A DNA stretch of 62,077 bases from Tistrella bauzanensis (lineage in GTDB: Bacteria; Pseudomonadota; Alphaproteobacteria; Tistrellales; Tistrellaceae): contig NZ_BMDZ01000034.1 of NCBI RefSeq assembly GCF_014636235.1, positions 1 through 62,077 on the forward strand, given 5' to 3'. This document shows, one piece after another, positions 47,424 to 56,821 of the stretch. The position numbers and the translations under genes were made by a program. Every line of letters starts with the position of its first letter. The stretch's first letter is position 1. The notes beneath the pieces were generated by a model, which had not been told where the DNA came from, made no database searches, and saw only the letters and a program-made list of their open reading frames with translations.

Positions 47424-47801
47424 ATGATCAAGTCAGTCACTCTTGCAGCCACGATCGTGGCCGCACTGCTGCCGCAGATGCCGGCGATGGCAAGCCGGCA
47501 ATGCGCCGATCCGATGCGGATCACCGATGTGCTGGCGCCGACCACGACGGTGCGCGTCGCCGGCACCACCGACAGCGAACGCATCACCCGCGAGGATCTG
47601 CTGGCCGCGTCGATCGATCTGTTCATCATCAAGGTGGATGATGACTATGTCACCGTCTCCCCCGACGGACGGAATTACCTGGAGATCCCGCGCGCCGACG
47701 TTCAATTGTCGCAGAACGTCCGGCAGATGGATGGCAGCGGGCCGCAACGGTCGACCGGCAGCCAGGGGCTGGGCCTGTGCAATGCGGGAGGTGCGGGATG
47801 A
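47424..47801 (+). CDS. Small secreted protein of unknown function
   Basis: A 125-residue protein with a clear signal peptide (MIKSVTLAATIVAALLPQMPAMA-SR). The mature part has one Cys near each end (RQCADPM and GLGLCNAGG), possibly disulfide-linked, and a beta-rich core (DLFIIKVDDDYVTVSPDGRNYLEI) that looks like a small SH3-like domain. Its stop overlaps the start of the M48 lipoprotein gene (ATGA), and the CHASE2 gene lies 82 bp upstream, so the three form one operon. Family not recognised. Confidence 0.7.
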   Translation: MIKSVTLAATIVAALLPQMPAMASRQCADPMRITDVLAPTTTVRVAGTTDSERITREDLLAASIDLFIIKVDDDYVTVSPDGRNYLEIPRADVQLSQNVRQMDGSGPQRSTGSQGLGLCNAGGAG

Positions 47802-49594
47802 TGGCGCCACGCATTGCCTGCCGGATCACCGCCCTGGCCGCCGCCTGCTGGCTGCTGGCCGGGTGCACGGAGGAGGTCAAGAAGGCTGTCGGTGGCGCGA
47901 TGTCCGATGTCCGCGCGATGGTGACCGGCGAGCCGTCGCTCGCCCGCTTCGACGGCCGCTATATCGACAGCGACGAGGTCACCGCGCTGATGCCGCGGGC
48001 GACTGCGGCTCAGCCGCTCGATTTCGCCTATGCGCCGACCCCTGACCAGATTTCCTATACCTCGCTCTATGGTCCAGGCCAGCGCAGCCGACGCGTGCAG
48101 GGCACGCTGGATGTCGAGGCGGCGACCAGTTTTCCCGACGTGCAGACCTATCTTCAGGACCGGGTCGATCTGCTCTTGCAGGGCTGGCCCGCGGAGCATC
48201 GGCCGGCGGTCGAGGTGGTGTTGAGTGCCAGCACCAACAGCGAGCCCTCAGCCATGCCCGGCCGGCGGCTGGTGGTGCCGATGGGGCTGCTGCTCGATCA
48301 GGCGCGTGCCACGGATCCCATCGTCACCGCCATGCTGGCGCATGAACTGGGCCATATCCTGCTGTCGCATAATGACGGCGACTCGAACCGCGACCGCACC
48401 GTCGCCAGCCTGACGACGCTTGGTGACATGGCGGCCTTCGTCGGTGGTGGCCGGGCCGAGGCCGTCGCGGGTTCGATGGTGGGTCAGCGGCAGTCATCCG
48501 CGCGCGATGGACGATCTGTCGAGGCGGATGAAAAGCGCCTGCGGCGGCCGTCGGGCATCTATCGCCAGTATGTCGACCGGGTGATCGGCAGCACCTGGAA
48601 TCAGGCCGAGGAATTGCAGGCCGATCTGCTGGCGCAGGATCTTCTGGCGGCCCTGCCGCCGGGCGGCCCGCATGCCGGCGACATGGTGGCCATGCTCTCA
48701 GGGCTCGCGGTTGAAAAACAGGATCTGGAAGCGGCCGCGGCTGATGCCGCGGCGGCCCAGATCCGCCAGAGCGGCACCGAGATGGCAGAGGTCGGGGCGG
48801 TCGACAAGGCGGCGACGACCGACATGTTCGGCGACATCGCCATGTCGGTCGGCAAGTCGGTGTTCCTTTTCTTCACCGATGATCATCCGCCGATCGAGGC
48901 GCGCAGGGAGCTGGCTGTGGACTATTCACAGCGGCTGGCATCCCTGCGGGGGGACGCGGCCGCATCGGGTGGCGCGCGCGCCCTGCTGACAAAGAAGACC
49001 GAGGATAAACGGCCCGATCCGCTGGCCCGGCTTCTGGCGCGCAAGGACATCCAGCGCGAGATGAGACTCTACACCCGTGCCTTCGGGTTGATGCCCAGCC
49101 TGTCGGGCGCATCGGATGCGGATGCCGATGTCGATTATCGTGGCTTCCTGAAGGCTCTGGGGCGCATCGACCGGGTGCGTGATCCGTTCCTGCTGACCAT
49201 CGCCGGGCAGGCCCATGTCGCCACCGGCAACAACCGTGCGGCGCGCCAGGCCTATGAACGGGCGGTGGCGATGCCTCAGGCGGGGTTGATGCCGTTCGAA
49301 TCCCTGGCCCGTCTGGATCTGATCGAGCGCCGGCCTCAGGCGGCGCTGGACCGGATCGCCGAAGGCGAGGCCCGGGCCAAATATCCGCCCCGGCTGCTGC
49401 CCTTGCGGATCGCGGCGCTGCGCGATGCCGAACAGCCCTTCGACGAGCCCCTGCAGCGCTGCATGAGTGTCTATCTGCCGGATATCCGGTTCATCTGCCG
49501 GGCGGCGGCGGGTGAAAATGTGTCGGAAGAGGATCTGAAGACGGAGCCGACGGTCGCCGGCGACATCATCAACAGCCTGTCCGCGGGCCGGTAG
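47798..49594 (+). CDS. M48-family metalloprotease lipoprotein
   Basis: A 598-residue lipoprotein: a lipobox LLAGC at residue 23 follows a hydrophobic signal. The zinc motif MLAHELGHILLSH lies at residues 179-191, and the third ligand is likely in NQAEELQADLLAQDLL, as in M48 peptidases. The C-terminal ~150 residues are helical with TPR-like spacing (NNRAARQAYERAVAMPQAG; YPPRLLPLRIAALRDAEQPF), as in BepA-type periplasmic chaperone-proteases that serve outer-membrane assembly. It is coupled to the secreted gene upstream. The CHASE2 linkage suggests an envelope-sensing role, which is inference. Confidence 0.82.
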   Translation: MMAPRIACRITALAAACWLLAGCTEEVKKAVGGAMSDVRAMVTGEPSLARFDGRYIDSDEVTALMPRATAAQPLDFAYAPTPDQISYTSLYGPGQRSRRVQGTLDVEAATSFPDVQTYLQDRVDLLLQGWPAEHRPAVEVVLSASTNSEPSAMPGRRLVVPMGLLLDQARATDPIVTAMLAHELGHILLSHNDGDSNRDRTVASLTTLGDMAAFVGGGRAEAVAGSMVGQRQSSARDGRSVEADEKRLRRPSGIYRQYVDRVIGSTWNQAEELQADLLAQDLLAALPPGGPHAGDMVAMLSGLAVEKQDLEAAAADAAAAQIRQSGTEMAEVGAVDKAATTDMFGDIAMSVGKSVFLFFTDDHPPIEARRELAVDYSQRLASLRGDAAASGGARALLTKKTEDKRPDPLARLLARKDIQREMRLYTRAFGLMPSLSGASDADADVDYRGFLKALGRIDRVRDPFLLTIAGQAHVATGNNRAARQAYERAVAMPQAGLMPFESLARLDLIERRPQAALDRIAEGEARAKYPPRLLPLRIAALRDAEQPFDEPLQRCMSVYLPDIRFICRAAAGENVSEEDLKTEPTVAGDIINSLSAGR

Positions 49595-49757
49595 ACCGTT
49601 CCAACTGACCGCCGGTGCGGGGGGGTGCCATTCGGCGCGGCGCAACACGGAAACACTTGCCGTGTGCGGTGCCGCGCCCTCATCCTGTGGGCGGCCCGGT
49701 GGTTGCGTCGCGATATGGCGCCGGACGGGCCGGCTTTCTGCCACAACGGAGCAGTCC

Positions 49758-50423
49758 ATGGCGCCTGACGATACCCCGCCTCGTGATCCCGCAGCACCAC
49801 GCCACCCGTCCCGGCGGGGCCTGCTGCGCATCGGACTGGGCGGGGTGGCGGCAGCAACGACCCTGCTTGCCGGCTGCCAGCCGCGCTTCCGGCCGGGGCC
49901 GGTGGCGGTGATGCCGCCGGCCCCTGAGCCGGTACCTGACGTGGCGGCGACGCCCGAGGTCGTGGCGGGGCCGTATTTCGCCGATCGGGCGGTGCTGTTC
50001 AAGCTGGAGCGCACGCTGGTCTTCTATGGCGGCGAACACGAGGTGGCGCGCTATTCGGTGGCGATCGGCCGTGGCGGTGCCGGGCCCAAGCGCCGCGAGG
50101 GCGATGCGCTGACCCCTGAGGGCCGATATCACATGATGCCGCCGGGCCGGCCGTCGGGTGATGGCTTCCGCTGGTTCATCCCGATCGACTATCCCAATGC
50201 CGAGGATCGCGAGCGTGCCCGGCAGTTGGGGCAGCAGGTGCCGCTTGGCGGCGCCATCGGTCTGCACGGCACCGGCGATACGCCCTGGACATCGATCCAT
50301 GCCCGCGGCGACCGTAGCTGGACCCTGGGCTGTCTGGCGGTGACCAATCAGGAGATCGACGAGATCCGCGAGATGATTTCCTATAACGGCCGCATGCCGT
50401 TCCCGATCGAGATGCGCGGCTGA
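49758..50423 (+). CDS. L,D-transpeptidase (YkuD) lipoprotein
   Basis: A 221-residue protein. A twin-arginine-like signal (SRRGLLRIGLGGVAAATTLL) ends in the lipobox LLAGC. The YkuD domain (about 75-220) has IGLHGTGDTPWTSIHARGDR and WTLGCLAVTN with the catalytic Cys at residue 192. Such enzymes form 3-3 peptidoglycan cross-links or attach lipoproteins to the wall. The ATG at 49758 is chosen because it starts the signal region. It is followed after 8 bp by the DUF2272 lipoprotein gene, suggesting a two-gene envelope unit. Confidence 0.87.
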   Translation: MAPDDTPPRDPAAPRHPSRRGLLRIGLGGVAAATTLLAGCQPRFRPGPVAVMPPAPEPVPDVAATPEVVAGPYFADRAVLFKLERTLVFYGGEHEVARYSVAIGRGGAGPKRREGDALTPEGRYHMMPPGRPSGDGFRWFIPIDYPNAEDRERARQLGQQVPLGGAIGLHGTGDTPWTSIHARGDRSWTLGCLAVTNQEIDEIREMISYNGRMPFPIEMRG

Positions 50424-50431
50424 CCGGGCGG

Positions 50432-51289
50432 ATGGCGATGATGACTGCCGAGCCCGAACAGCCGTGGCGGCGGGTGGGCCGGGGCGCCGCCGCGACCCTG
50501 GCGGCGGCGCTGCTGCTGTCGGCCTGCGCCGGTGGCATGCCGGGCGCCGATGCGCCGCGCGCGGCGCCGCTAGCCTGCGCGCCTCAGCCGCCGGCCGGCG
50601 CCATGGTGCCGGCGATGGTGGCGGCGGCCGAGGCCGAATGGCGGGCCTTCGGCCAGCCGGTGGTCGATTTCCGCGGCGGCGCACCGTCGCTCAATCCGGC
50701 CGGGCTTGACGAGACCGACAGCCGGGTGCGCGCCCGGCTGCAGCTCTACTGGCGCGCGGCGGCGGATGATCACGGCCTGAAGATGGGGGCATCCGACGTG
50801 CCCGAACTGTCGCCGTGGTCGGCGGCGTTCATTTCCTATGTCGCCTGTGCCGCCGGGGTGTCGCCGGCCGATCTGCCGCCGGCCTCGCGGCATCTGGATT
50901 ATGTCGACCATGTGATCTTCCGGGCGATCCGCACGCCCGACGACCCGACCGCCCGCTTCGTGCCGGCGGAACCCATGGCCACCGCCCTGCGGCCCGGTGA
51001 TCTGCTGTGCGCCGATCGCGGCCGCAGCGATGGCGCGCCCGAACTCGACCGCTGGGAGGATCGCGCCGCCGAGGTGATCGCCGCCCGGCAGAGCGGCTGG
51101 GACACCCGGCCCCGCGGCATGCATTGCGATCTGGTGGTGCGGGTGGCGCCGGGCACCATTGCCGCCATCGGCGGCAATGTCCGCGACCGGGTGGCGATGA
51201 GCCTGTTTCCCGCCGACCCGCTGGGCCGACCGGTGCCGGTGACGGGCACGCCGCACTGGTTCGTGACCCTGGCCGCCATCGACCGGTGA
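50432..51289 (+). CDS. DUF2272-domain lipoprotein
   Basis: A 285-residue lipoprotein (lipobox LLSAC near residue 32) with a DUF2272 domain. Family-like stretches are ELSPWSAAFISYVACAAGV and ALRPGDLLCADRG, resembling an NlpC/P60-type (CHAP-like) fold, and MHCDLVVRVAPGTIAAIGGNV, in which His and Asp may be catalytic. It follows the L,D-transpeptidase gene by 8 bp, supporting a cell-wall role. Hydrolase activity is inferred from the fold only. Confidence 0.8.
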   Translation: MAMMTAEPEQPWRRVGRGAAATLAAALLLSACAGGMPGADAPRAAPLACAPQPPAGAMVPAMVAAAEAEWRAFGQPVVDFRGGAPSLNPAGLDETDSRVRARLQLYWRAAADDHGLKMGASDVPELSPWSAAFISYVACAAGVSPADLPPASRHLDYVDHVIFRAIRTPDDPTARFVPAEPMATALRPGDLLCADRGRSDGAPELDRWEDRAAEVIAARQSGWDTRPRGMHCDLVVRVAPGTIAAIGGNVRDRVAMSLFPADPLGRPVPVTGTPHWFVTLAAIDR

Positions 51290-51329
51290 CGGCCGAACCG
51301 GATTTCATGGAACCGTCATCAGCCTGTCG

Positions 51330-51357
51330 TTGAATCATTCGTTATTTCGGGTATTGT
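51330..51357 (+). promoter_or_regulatory. Sigma-70-type promoter of the ars operon
   Basis: TTGAAT (51330-51335) and TATTGT (51352-51357) are separated by 16 bases. The start codon lies 6 bases after the -10, so the transcript would begin at or next to ATG 51364 and be leaderless. The bases between and around the hexamers (TCATTCG...TTCG...CGAA) may form an ArsR site, though no perfect palindrome is seen. Confidence 0.5.
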
Positions 51358-51363
51358 CGAAAC

Positions 51364-52287
51364 ATGGAAGCCGTTGCCGCCACCCGGATGTTTCAGGCGC
51401 TCGCCAACGAGACCCGCCTCGCCGTGTTCCGCCTGCTGATGCGCGCGGAGCCCGACGGGCTGGCCGCGGGTGCGATCGCGGTCTGTCTGGGGGTCGTGCC
51501 CTCGACGCTCTCAGCTCATCTGAAAGAGCTTGAGCGGGCAGGGCTGGTGACCGTTGAACGCCAGGGCCGGCAGTTGATCTATCGGGCCGAAACCGGCGGG
51601 GCGCGGGCATTGATCGGTTTCCTGATCGCCGATTGCTGTGGCGGCCACCCTGATGTCTGCGCGGATTTGCAGGTGGGGGCCGCATGCGGTCCGCTCGCGG
51701 CACCAGCCGCACCCCGTCTGCCGATCGAGGCTCAGATGACCGACACCCCCCAGCCTGCCGCCGCCGCCCAGCCCGCTGCGACCCTGGATCGCGGCCGTGT
51801 CTACAACGTGCTGTTCCTGTGCACCGGCAATGCCGTGCGCAGCATCATGGCCGAAGCGCTGTTGAACCATCTGGGTCGCGGCCGCTTCCGCGCCTTCAGC
51901 GCCGGCAGCAACCCGGCTGGCCAGCCCGATCCGCTGGCGCTGACGCTGCTGGAGCGGTCACGCATTCCCACCGAGGGCCTGCGTTCGAAGAATTGGGACG
52001 AATACCAGGCCGAGGGTGCGCCGAAATTCGATTTCGTCTTCACCGTCTGCGACCATGCCCGCGAGACCTGCCCGGTCTGGCCGGGCCAGCCGATGACCGC
52101 CCATTGGGGCGTGCCCGACCCGGCCGATGCGTCCGGCACCCCGGCCGAGCGGGTGCTGGCGGTGGCTGAAGCCTTCCGCATGCTCAACACCCGGATCGGC
52201 ATCTTCGCCAATCTGTCGATCACGGCGTTGGACCGGCTGGCCCTGCAGAAGAGCATCGATGATATCGGCCGCACGGCGGCCGCCTGA
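51364..52287 (+). CDS. ArsR-ArsC fusion: arsenic-responsive repressor fused to arsenate reductase
   Basis: A 307-residue fusion. Residues 1-105 are an ArsR/SmtB winged helix (MFQALANETRLAVFRLLMRA; VVPSTLSAHLKELERAGLV) with an As(III)-type Cys cluster at C91, C92 and C99 (DCCGGHPDVC), resembling the C-terminal Cys set of Acidithiobacillus ArsR. A Pro/Ala-rich linker leads to an LMW-phosphatase-type ArsC (about 146-305): the P-loop FLCTGNAVRSIMAEAL has catalytic C153, and the second Cys group is in VCDHARETCPVWPGQP. The reduced As(III) would both be made and be sensed by one polypeptide. An internal ATG (51736) could also yield ArsC alone. Confidence 0.9.
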   Translation: MEAVAATRMFQALANETRLAVFRLLMRAEPDGLAAGAIAVCLGVVPSTLSAHLKELERAGLVTVERQGRQLIYRAETGGARALIGFLIADCCGGHPDVCADLQVGAACGPLAAPAAPRLPIEAQMTDTPQPAAAAQPAATLDRGRVYNVLFLCTGNAVRSIMAEALLNHLGRGRFRAFSAGSNPAGQPDPLALTLLERSRIPTEGLRSKNWDEYQAEGAPKFDFVFTVCDHARETCPVWPGQPMTAHWGVPDPADASGTPAERVLAVAEAFRMLNTRIGIFANLSITALDRLALQKSIDDIGRTAAA

Positions 52288-52335
52288 GGCCAGCCGCCTG
52301 CAACCAGACACCTGAAACCGACGGAGACCAGCCCC

Positions 52336-53388
52336 ATGACCCGCGTTGCGATCAACGGCTTCGGCCGCATCGGCCGTCTGGTCGCCCGCGGGCTGCTGAG
52401 CGGCGATCACGGGGCGGCACGCGCTGCCGACCTCGATCTGGTGATGATCAACGATCCGCATTGCCCGGCCGCGACCGCCGCCCATCTGCTGGAATTCGAC
52501 AGTGTCCATGGTCGGATGCGGGCCGATATCAGCGCGGCCGCGACCAGCATGACCGTCAATGGCAGCCGGATCGCGGTCACGGAGGCCGCGACCCCGGATG
52601 CCTGCGACTGGGCGGCGGCGGGCATCGATCTGGTCATCGAGGCATCGGGCCGGTTCAAGGACCGGGCGAGCCTCGACGGCCATATCACCGCCGGCGCCCG
52701 CGCCGTGCTGGTGGCGGCGCCGGTCAAGGCCGGTGCGCTCAATCTGGTGGTGGGGGTGAATGACCACCTGCTGGGCGACTGGATGGGGCAGGAGCCGACG
52801 CCGGTGGTGACGGCGGCGTCCTGCACGACCAATTGCCTGGCACCGGTGGTGAAGGTGCTGCACGAGGCGATCGGCATCCGCCATGGCAGCATCACCACCG
52901 TCCACGACGTCACCAATACCCAGACCCTGATCGATGCGCCGCACAAGGATCTGCGCCGCGCGCGCTCGGCGCTCACCTCGCTGATCCCGACCAGCACCGG
53001 CTCGGCGACCGCGATCGGCCTGATCTTTCCCGATCTTCAGGGTCGGCTCGACGGCATCGCCGTGCGGGTGCCGCTGCTCAACGCCTCGCTCACCGATGCG
53101 GTGTTCGAAATGGCGCGCGAGACCTCGGTGACCGAGGTGAACGATCTGTTCGCGGCCGCCGCATCCAGGTCGCTCGCCGGCATCCTCGGCTTCGAGATGC
53201 GGCCGCTGGTGTCGGTGGATTATCGCGGCGACACCCGCTCGGCGATCGTCGACGGGCTGTCGACCCGGGTCATCGCCGGCACCCAGGTGAAGATCTATGC
53301 CTGGTATGACAATGAGATGGGCTATGCGACCCGGATGATCGATCTGGCGGCGCGGATGGCCGGGCATATGCAGGTGTCGGCGACATGA
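52336..53388 (+). CDS. ArsJ-associated glyceraldehyde-3-phosphate dehydrogenase
   Basis: A 350-residue type I GAPDH. It has the NAD-binding RVAINGFGRIGRLVARGLL, the catalytic Cys (about 163) in ASCTTNCLAPVVKVL and YDNEMGYATRMIDLA. In ars operons this enzyme makes 1-arseno-3-phosphoglycerate from arsenate and glyceraldehyde-3-phosphate, which ArsJ exports. The stop overlaps the arsJ start (ATGA), which strongly supports this role rather than glycolysis. Confidence 0.93.
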   Translation: MTRVAINGFGRIGRLVARGLLSGDHGAARAADLDLVMINDPHCPAATAAHLLEFDSVHGRMRADISAAATSMTVNGSRIAVTEAATPDACDWAAAGIDLVIEASGRFKDRASLDGHITAGARAVLVAAPVKAGALNLVVGVNDHLLGDWMGQEPTPVVTAASCTTNCLAPVVKVLHEAIGIRHGSITTVHDVTNTQTLIDAPHKDLRRARSALTSLIPTSTGSATAIGLIFPDLQGRLDGIAVRVPLLNASLTDAVFEMARETSVTEVNDLFAAAASRSLAGILGFEMRPLVSVDYRGDTRSAIVDGLSTRVIAGTQVKIYAWYDNEMGYATRMIDLAARMAGHMQVSAT

Positions 53389-54686
53389 CCGCCGCCGCGC
53401 GCGCGGGTGTCCGGGCCTATGCCGCCGTCACCGGCGCCTATTGGGGCTTCACGCTGACCGACGGCGCGCTGCGCATGCTGGTGCTGCTGCATTTCAACGC
53501 CCTCGGCTACAGCCCGGTCGAACTCGCCCTGCTGTTCGTGCTCTATGAAGCCTGTGGCGTGGTCACCAATCTGGTCGGTGGCTGGGTCGCCACGCGGTTC
53601 GGCCTGCGGGCCACGCTGTGGTCGGGGCTGGCGCTTCAGATCGGCGCGCTGCTGATGCTGGCGTCGCTCGATCCGGCCTGGGGGCGTGAGGCCGGGGTGA
53701 TCTGGGCGGTGCTGGCGCAAGGATTGGCCGGCATCGCCAAGGATCTGACCAAGATGAGCGCCAAGAGCGCGATCAAGGCCGTGGTCCCGGATGATCCCGC
53801 ATCCGGCGGCGGGTTGTTGTTCCGTTGGGTGGCGCTGCTCACCGGGTCGAAGAACGCGCTGAAGGGCGTGGGCTTCTTCCTGGGCGGCGCCCTGCTGGGC
53901 GGGCTGGGCTTTCAGGGCGGGTTGGTCGTGATGGCGGCGGGTCTTGGCGTGGTGCTTATGGCGGCGCTCGTCGCCGTGCCCGCGGGGCTGGGCGGACGGG
54001 CGCGCAAGGCGCCGTTCCGTGGCATCTTCGCCCGCAATCCGGCGGTCAACCTGCTGTCGGCGGCCCGGCTGTTCCTGTTCGGGGCCCGCGATGTCTGGTT
54101 CGTGGTCGGGCTGCCGGTGTTCCTGCATGACGGGTTGGGCTGGAGCTTCGCGCGTACCGGCGGCTTCATGGCGGTCTGGACCATCGGCTATGGCATCGTT
54201 CAGGCGTCGGCGCCGGCGCTGGTTCGTCGGCGTGGGGCGCCGGTCGCAGGCGATCCGGCTGTGGGTGATCCCGTGGCCCGCGATGCCGCACGGATCTGGG
54301 CGGCGGTGCTTGCCGTGATTCCGGCGGCGATGGCGGCGGCACTTGCCGGCGATCCCACGCTGGACATGGCGGCCTGGATCGTGGTTGGCGGGCTGCTGGC
54401 CTTCGGCGTGGTGTTCGCGATCAATTCGGCCGTGCATTCCTATCTGATTCTGGCCTATGCGGAAGGCGACCGGATCGCGCTGAATGTCGGCTTCTATTAC
54501 ATGGCCAATGCCATGGGACGGCTGGTGGGCACGCTGGCCTCGGGGCTGCTGTTCGCGGCCGGCGGTCTGGCCTTGTGTCTGGCGGGCTCGGCGGTGATGG
54601 TAGCACTCTCCTTTCTGATCGCGCTGGCGCTGCCGGTGCCGCCCGCCGCCGATCCCACGGCACCGCTTCAGGATCTGCCCGAATGA
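53385..54686 (+). CDS. arsJ: Organoarsenical efflux MFS transporter ArsJ
   Basis: A 433-residue major-facilitator protein. It exports 1-arseno-3-phosphoglycerate made by the preceding GAPDH, giving arsenate resistance without reduction. Recognisable stretches are [38 protein letters not shown] and [14 protein letters not shown]. About twelve helices are visible. It overlaps both the GAPDH stop and the acr3 start by four bases. Confidence 0.93.
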   Translation: MTAAARAGVRAYAAVTGAYWGFTLTDGALRMLVLLHFNALGYSPVELALLFVLYEACGVVTNLVGGWVATRFGLRATLWSGLALQIGALLMLASLDPAWGREAGVIWAVLAQGLAGIAKDLTKMSAKSAIKAVVPDDPASGGGLLFRWVALLTGSKNALKGVGFFLGGALLGGLGFQGGLVVMAAGLGVVLMAALVAVPAGLGGRARKAPFRGIFARNPAVNLLSAARLFLFGARDVWFVVGLPVFLHDGLGWSFARTGGFMAVWTIGYGIVQASAPALVRRRGAPVAGDPAVGDPVARDAARIWAAVLAVIPAAMAAALAGDPTLDMAAWIVVGGLLAFGVVFAINSAVHSYLILAYAEGDRIALNVGFYYMANAMGRLVGTLASGLLFAAGGLALCLAGSAVMVALSFLIALALPVPPAADPTAPLQDLPE

Positions 54687-55747
54687 CCGACCATACGCCC
54701 GCCATGTCGCCGATCAGCCGCTTCGAACGCCACCTGACCCTGTGGGTGGCGCTGGCGATCGCGGCCGGCATCGCGCTTGGTGCGGCGTTCCCGCAGGCGA
54801 CAGGCGCGCTGGCCGGGGCCGAGATCGCGCGGATCAACCTGCCGGTCGCGGTACTGGTCTGGGCGATGATCTTCCCGATGATGCTGGGCATCGCGCCGCG
54901 CGCGGTGCTGGATGCCGGCCGCCGCCCCGCCGGGCTGGTGCTGACCCTGGTGGTCAACTGGCTGATCAAGCCCTTCACCATGGCGGCGCTCGGCATCCTG
55001 TTCTTCGAGCATGTGTTCGCGGATCTGGTCGATCCGCAGGATGCCCGGGCCTATATCGCCGGCATGATCCTGCTGGGGGTGGCGCCATGCACGGCGATGG
55101 TCTTCGTCTGGTCGCGGCTGGTGGATGGCGATGGCGCCTTCACCCTGGCGCAGGTGGGCATCAATGACCTGGTGATGATCCTGGCCTTCGCGCCGCTGGC
55201 CGCCCTGCTGCTGGGCGTGGCCGAGGTGTTCGTGCCCTGGGACACGCTGCTGCTGTCGGTGCTGCTGTTCGTGGTGATCCCGTTCGCGGCCGCCATGCTG
55301 GTGCGGGCGCGGATGCTGCGGTCAGGCGGTGGCGGACAGCGCGCGCTCGACGATCTGTCGCACCGGCTGAAGCCCTGGGGTGCGGGCGCGCTGATCCTGA
55401 CCGTGGCCCTGTTGTTCGCGTTTCAGGGCCAGCGGGTGCTGGACCGGCCGTTGGGCGTGGTGCTGGTGGCGGTGCCGCTGCTGGTGCAATCCTATGGCAT
55501 CTTCGCCCTGGCCTATCTGGCGGCGCGGGTGATGAAGCTGCCGTTCTCGGTGGCGGCGCCGGCGGCGCTGATCGGCACCTCGAATTTCTTCGAACTGGCG
55601 GTGGCGGTGGCGATCGGCCTGTTCGGCATCGACAGCGGCGCCGTGCTCGCAACCGTGGTCGGCGTTCTGGTCGAGGTGCCGGTGATGCTGTCGCTGGTGG
55701 CCTTCGCCCGCCGCACCCGGCACTGGTTTCCGGCCGCGACGGCCTGA
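54683..55747 (+). CDS. acr3: Arsenite efflux permease Acr3
   Basis: A 354-residue ten-helix permease of the Acr3 (BART) family that exports arsenite. The conserved Cys136 is in [20 protein letters not shown]. Other family marks are [25 protein letters not shown] and [20 protein letters not shown]. The ATG at 54683 overlaps the arsJ stop (ATGA). Together with ArsC it completes the reduce-and-export branch of the operon. Last gene of the operon. Confidence 0.95.
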   Translation: MTDHTPAMSPISRFERHLTLWVALAIAAGIALGAAFPQATGALAGAEIARINLPVAVLVWAMIFPMMLGIAPRAVLDAGRRPAGLVLTLVVNWLIKPFTMAALGILFFEHVFADLVDPQDARAYIAGMILLGVAPCTAMVFVWSRLVDGDGAFTLAQVGINDLVMILAFAPLAALLLGVAEVFVPWDTLLLSVLLFVVIPFAAAMLVRARMLRSGGGGQRALDDLSHRLKPWGAGALILTVALLFAFQGQRVLDRPLGVVLVAVPLLVQSYGIFALAYLAARVMKLPFSVAAPAALIGTSNFFELAVAVAIGLFGIDSGAVLATVVGVLVEVPVMLSLVAFARRTRHWFPAATA

Positions 55748-55854
55748 TCCATGCTCTGATCCCTGGTGCGCGCCGCCAGGACTGGCCGCGACCACGGGGT
55801 TTGCGGTATACCGATGGGACACCCCGGCTTCATCACATCGGATCGGCTGTCCCC

Positions 55855-56754
55855 ATGCGTCGCACCACCCGTTTTCGCGCCTTGGTTGAGGCGCCCGAGA
55901 TTCTGGAAATGCCCGGTGTCCAGGATGCGCTGACCGCACGGATCGCGGCCGAGGCCGGTTTCGAGGCCATCACCTGCGGTGGCTATGCCTCGACCGCCGC
56001 CCTGATCGGCGAGCCCGACACCTCGCAATTGTCGATGCGTGAACTGGCCGATCACTATGCCCGGATCTGCGATGCGGTGGACGTGCCGGTATTCGCCGAT
56101 GCCGATACCGGCTTCGGCAATGTCACCAATGTCCGCCGGGCGGTGCGCGCCTATGAACAGGCGGGGGTCGCGGGGCTGTTCATCGAGGATCAGGTGTTTC
56201 CCAAGCGCTGCGGCCATATGGCCGGCAAGGCGGTGGTGCCGGTCCAGGACATGGTCGCCAAGCTTCAGGCGGCGCTGGATGCGCGACGCGACGGCGATCT
56301 GGTGATCATGGCCCGCACCGATGCGCTGGCGACCGAGGGGCTGGATGCGGCCATCGATCGCGCCTGTCTCTATCGCGAACTGGGTGCCGACATGGTGTTC
56401 GTCGAGGCGCCGGAGACGGTGGAGCAGATGCGCCGGATCTGCGCCGCGGTGAAGGCGCCGCTGCTGGCCAACAACATCGAGGGCGGCATGACCCCCATGC
56501 TGACCGCGGCCGAGTTGCACGAGATCGGCTATGCCGTGGTCACCCATCCGGTGGCGCTGACCTATGCGGTGGCCCGGGCGGCGCGCGACCTGTTCGCCAC
56601 CCTGCGCCGCGACGGCATCACCACCGGCTTCGCCGACCGGATGCTCGATTTCAAGGGCTTCAACGACCTGGTCGGTCTGCCCGATGTCAGGGCGCGGGAA
56701 CAGGCCTATCTGGATCAGGCCGCCCGCGTCATGGCGTCGCGGCCCGCGGTGTGA
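55855..56754 (+). CDS. Isocitrate lyase/PEP mutase superfamily enzyme
   Basis: A 299-residue TIM-barrel protein. Metal and substrate-binding marks are PVFADADTGFGNVTNV (81-96) and the active-site Cys119 in EDQVFPKRCGHMAGK. The remaining parts (VIMARTDAL; GADMVFVEAPET) are typical. The family includes 2-methylisocitrate lyase, oxaloacetate decarboxylase and carboxyphosphonoenolpyruvate mutase; KRCGHMAGK does not match the prpB pattern exactly, so the reaction is open. The ATG at 55855 gives normal length. Not obviously part of the ars operon (107-bp gap). Confidence 0.85.
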   Translation: MRRTTRFRALVEAPEILEMPGVQDALTARIAAEAGFEAITCGGYASTAALIGEPDTSQLSMRELADHYARICDAVDVPVFADADTGFGNVTNVRRAVRAYEQAGVAGLFIEDQVFPKRCGHMAGKAVVPVQDMVAKLQAALDARRDGDLVIMARTDALATEGLDAAIDRACLYRELGADMVFVEAPETVEQMRRICAAVKAPLLANNIEGGMTPMLTAAELHEIGYAVVTHPVALTYAVARAARDLFATLRRDGITTGFADRMLDFKGFNDLVGLPDVRAREQAYLDQAARVMASRPAV

Positions 56755-56821
56755 CGGGCCGAGGTGTGATGGGCCGAGGTGTGACGGCGACACCAGCCGG
56801 CCCGTATCGCCTTGTTCAATG

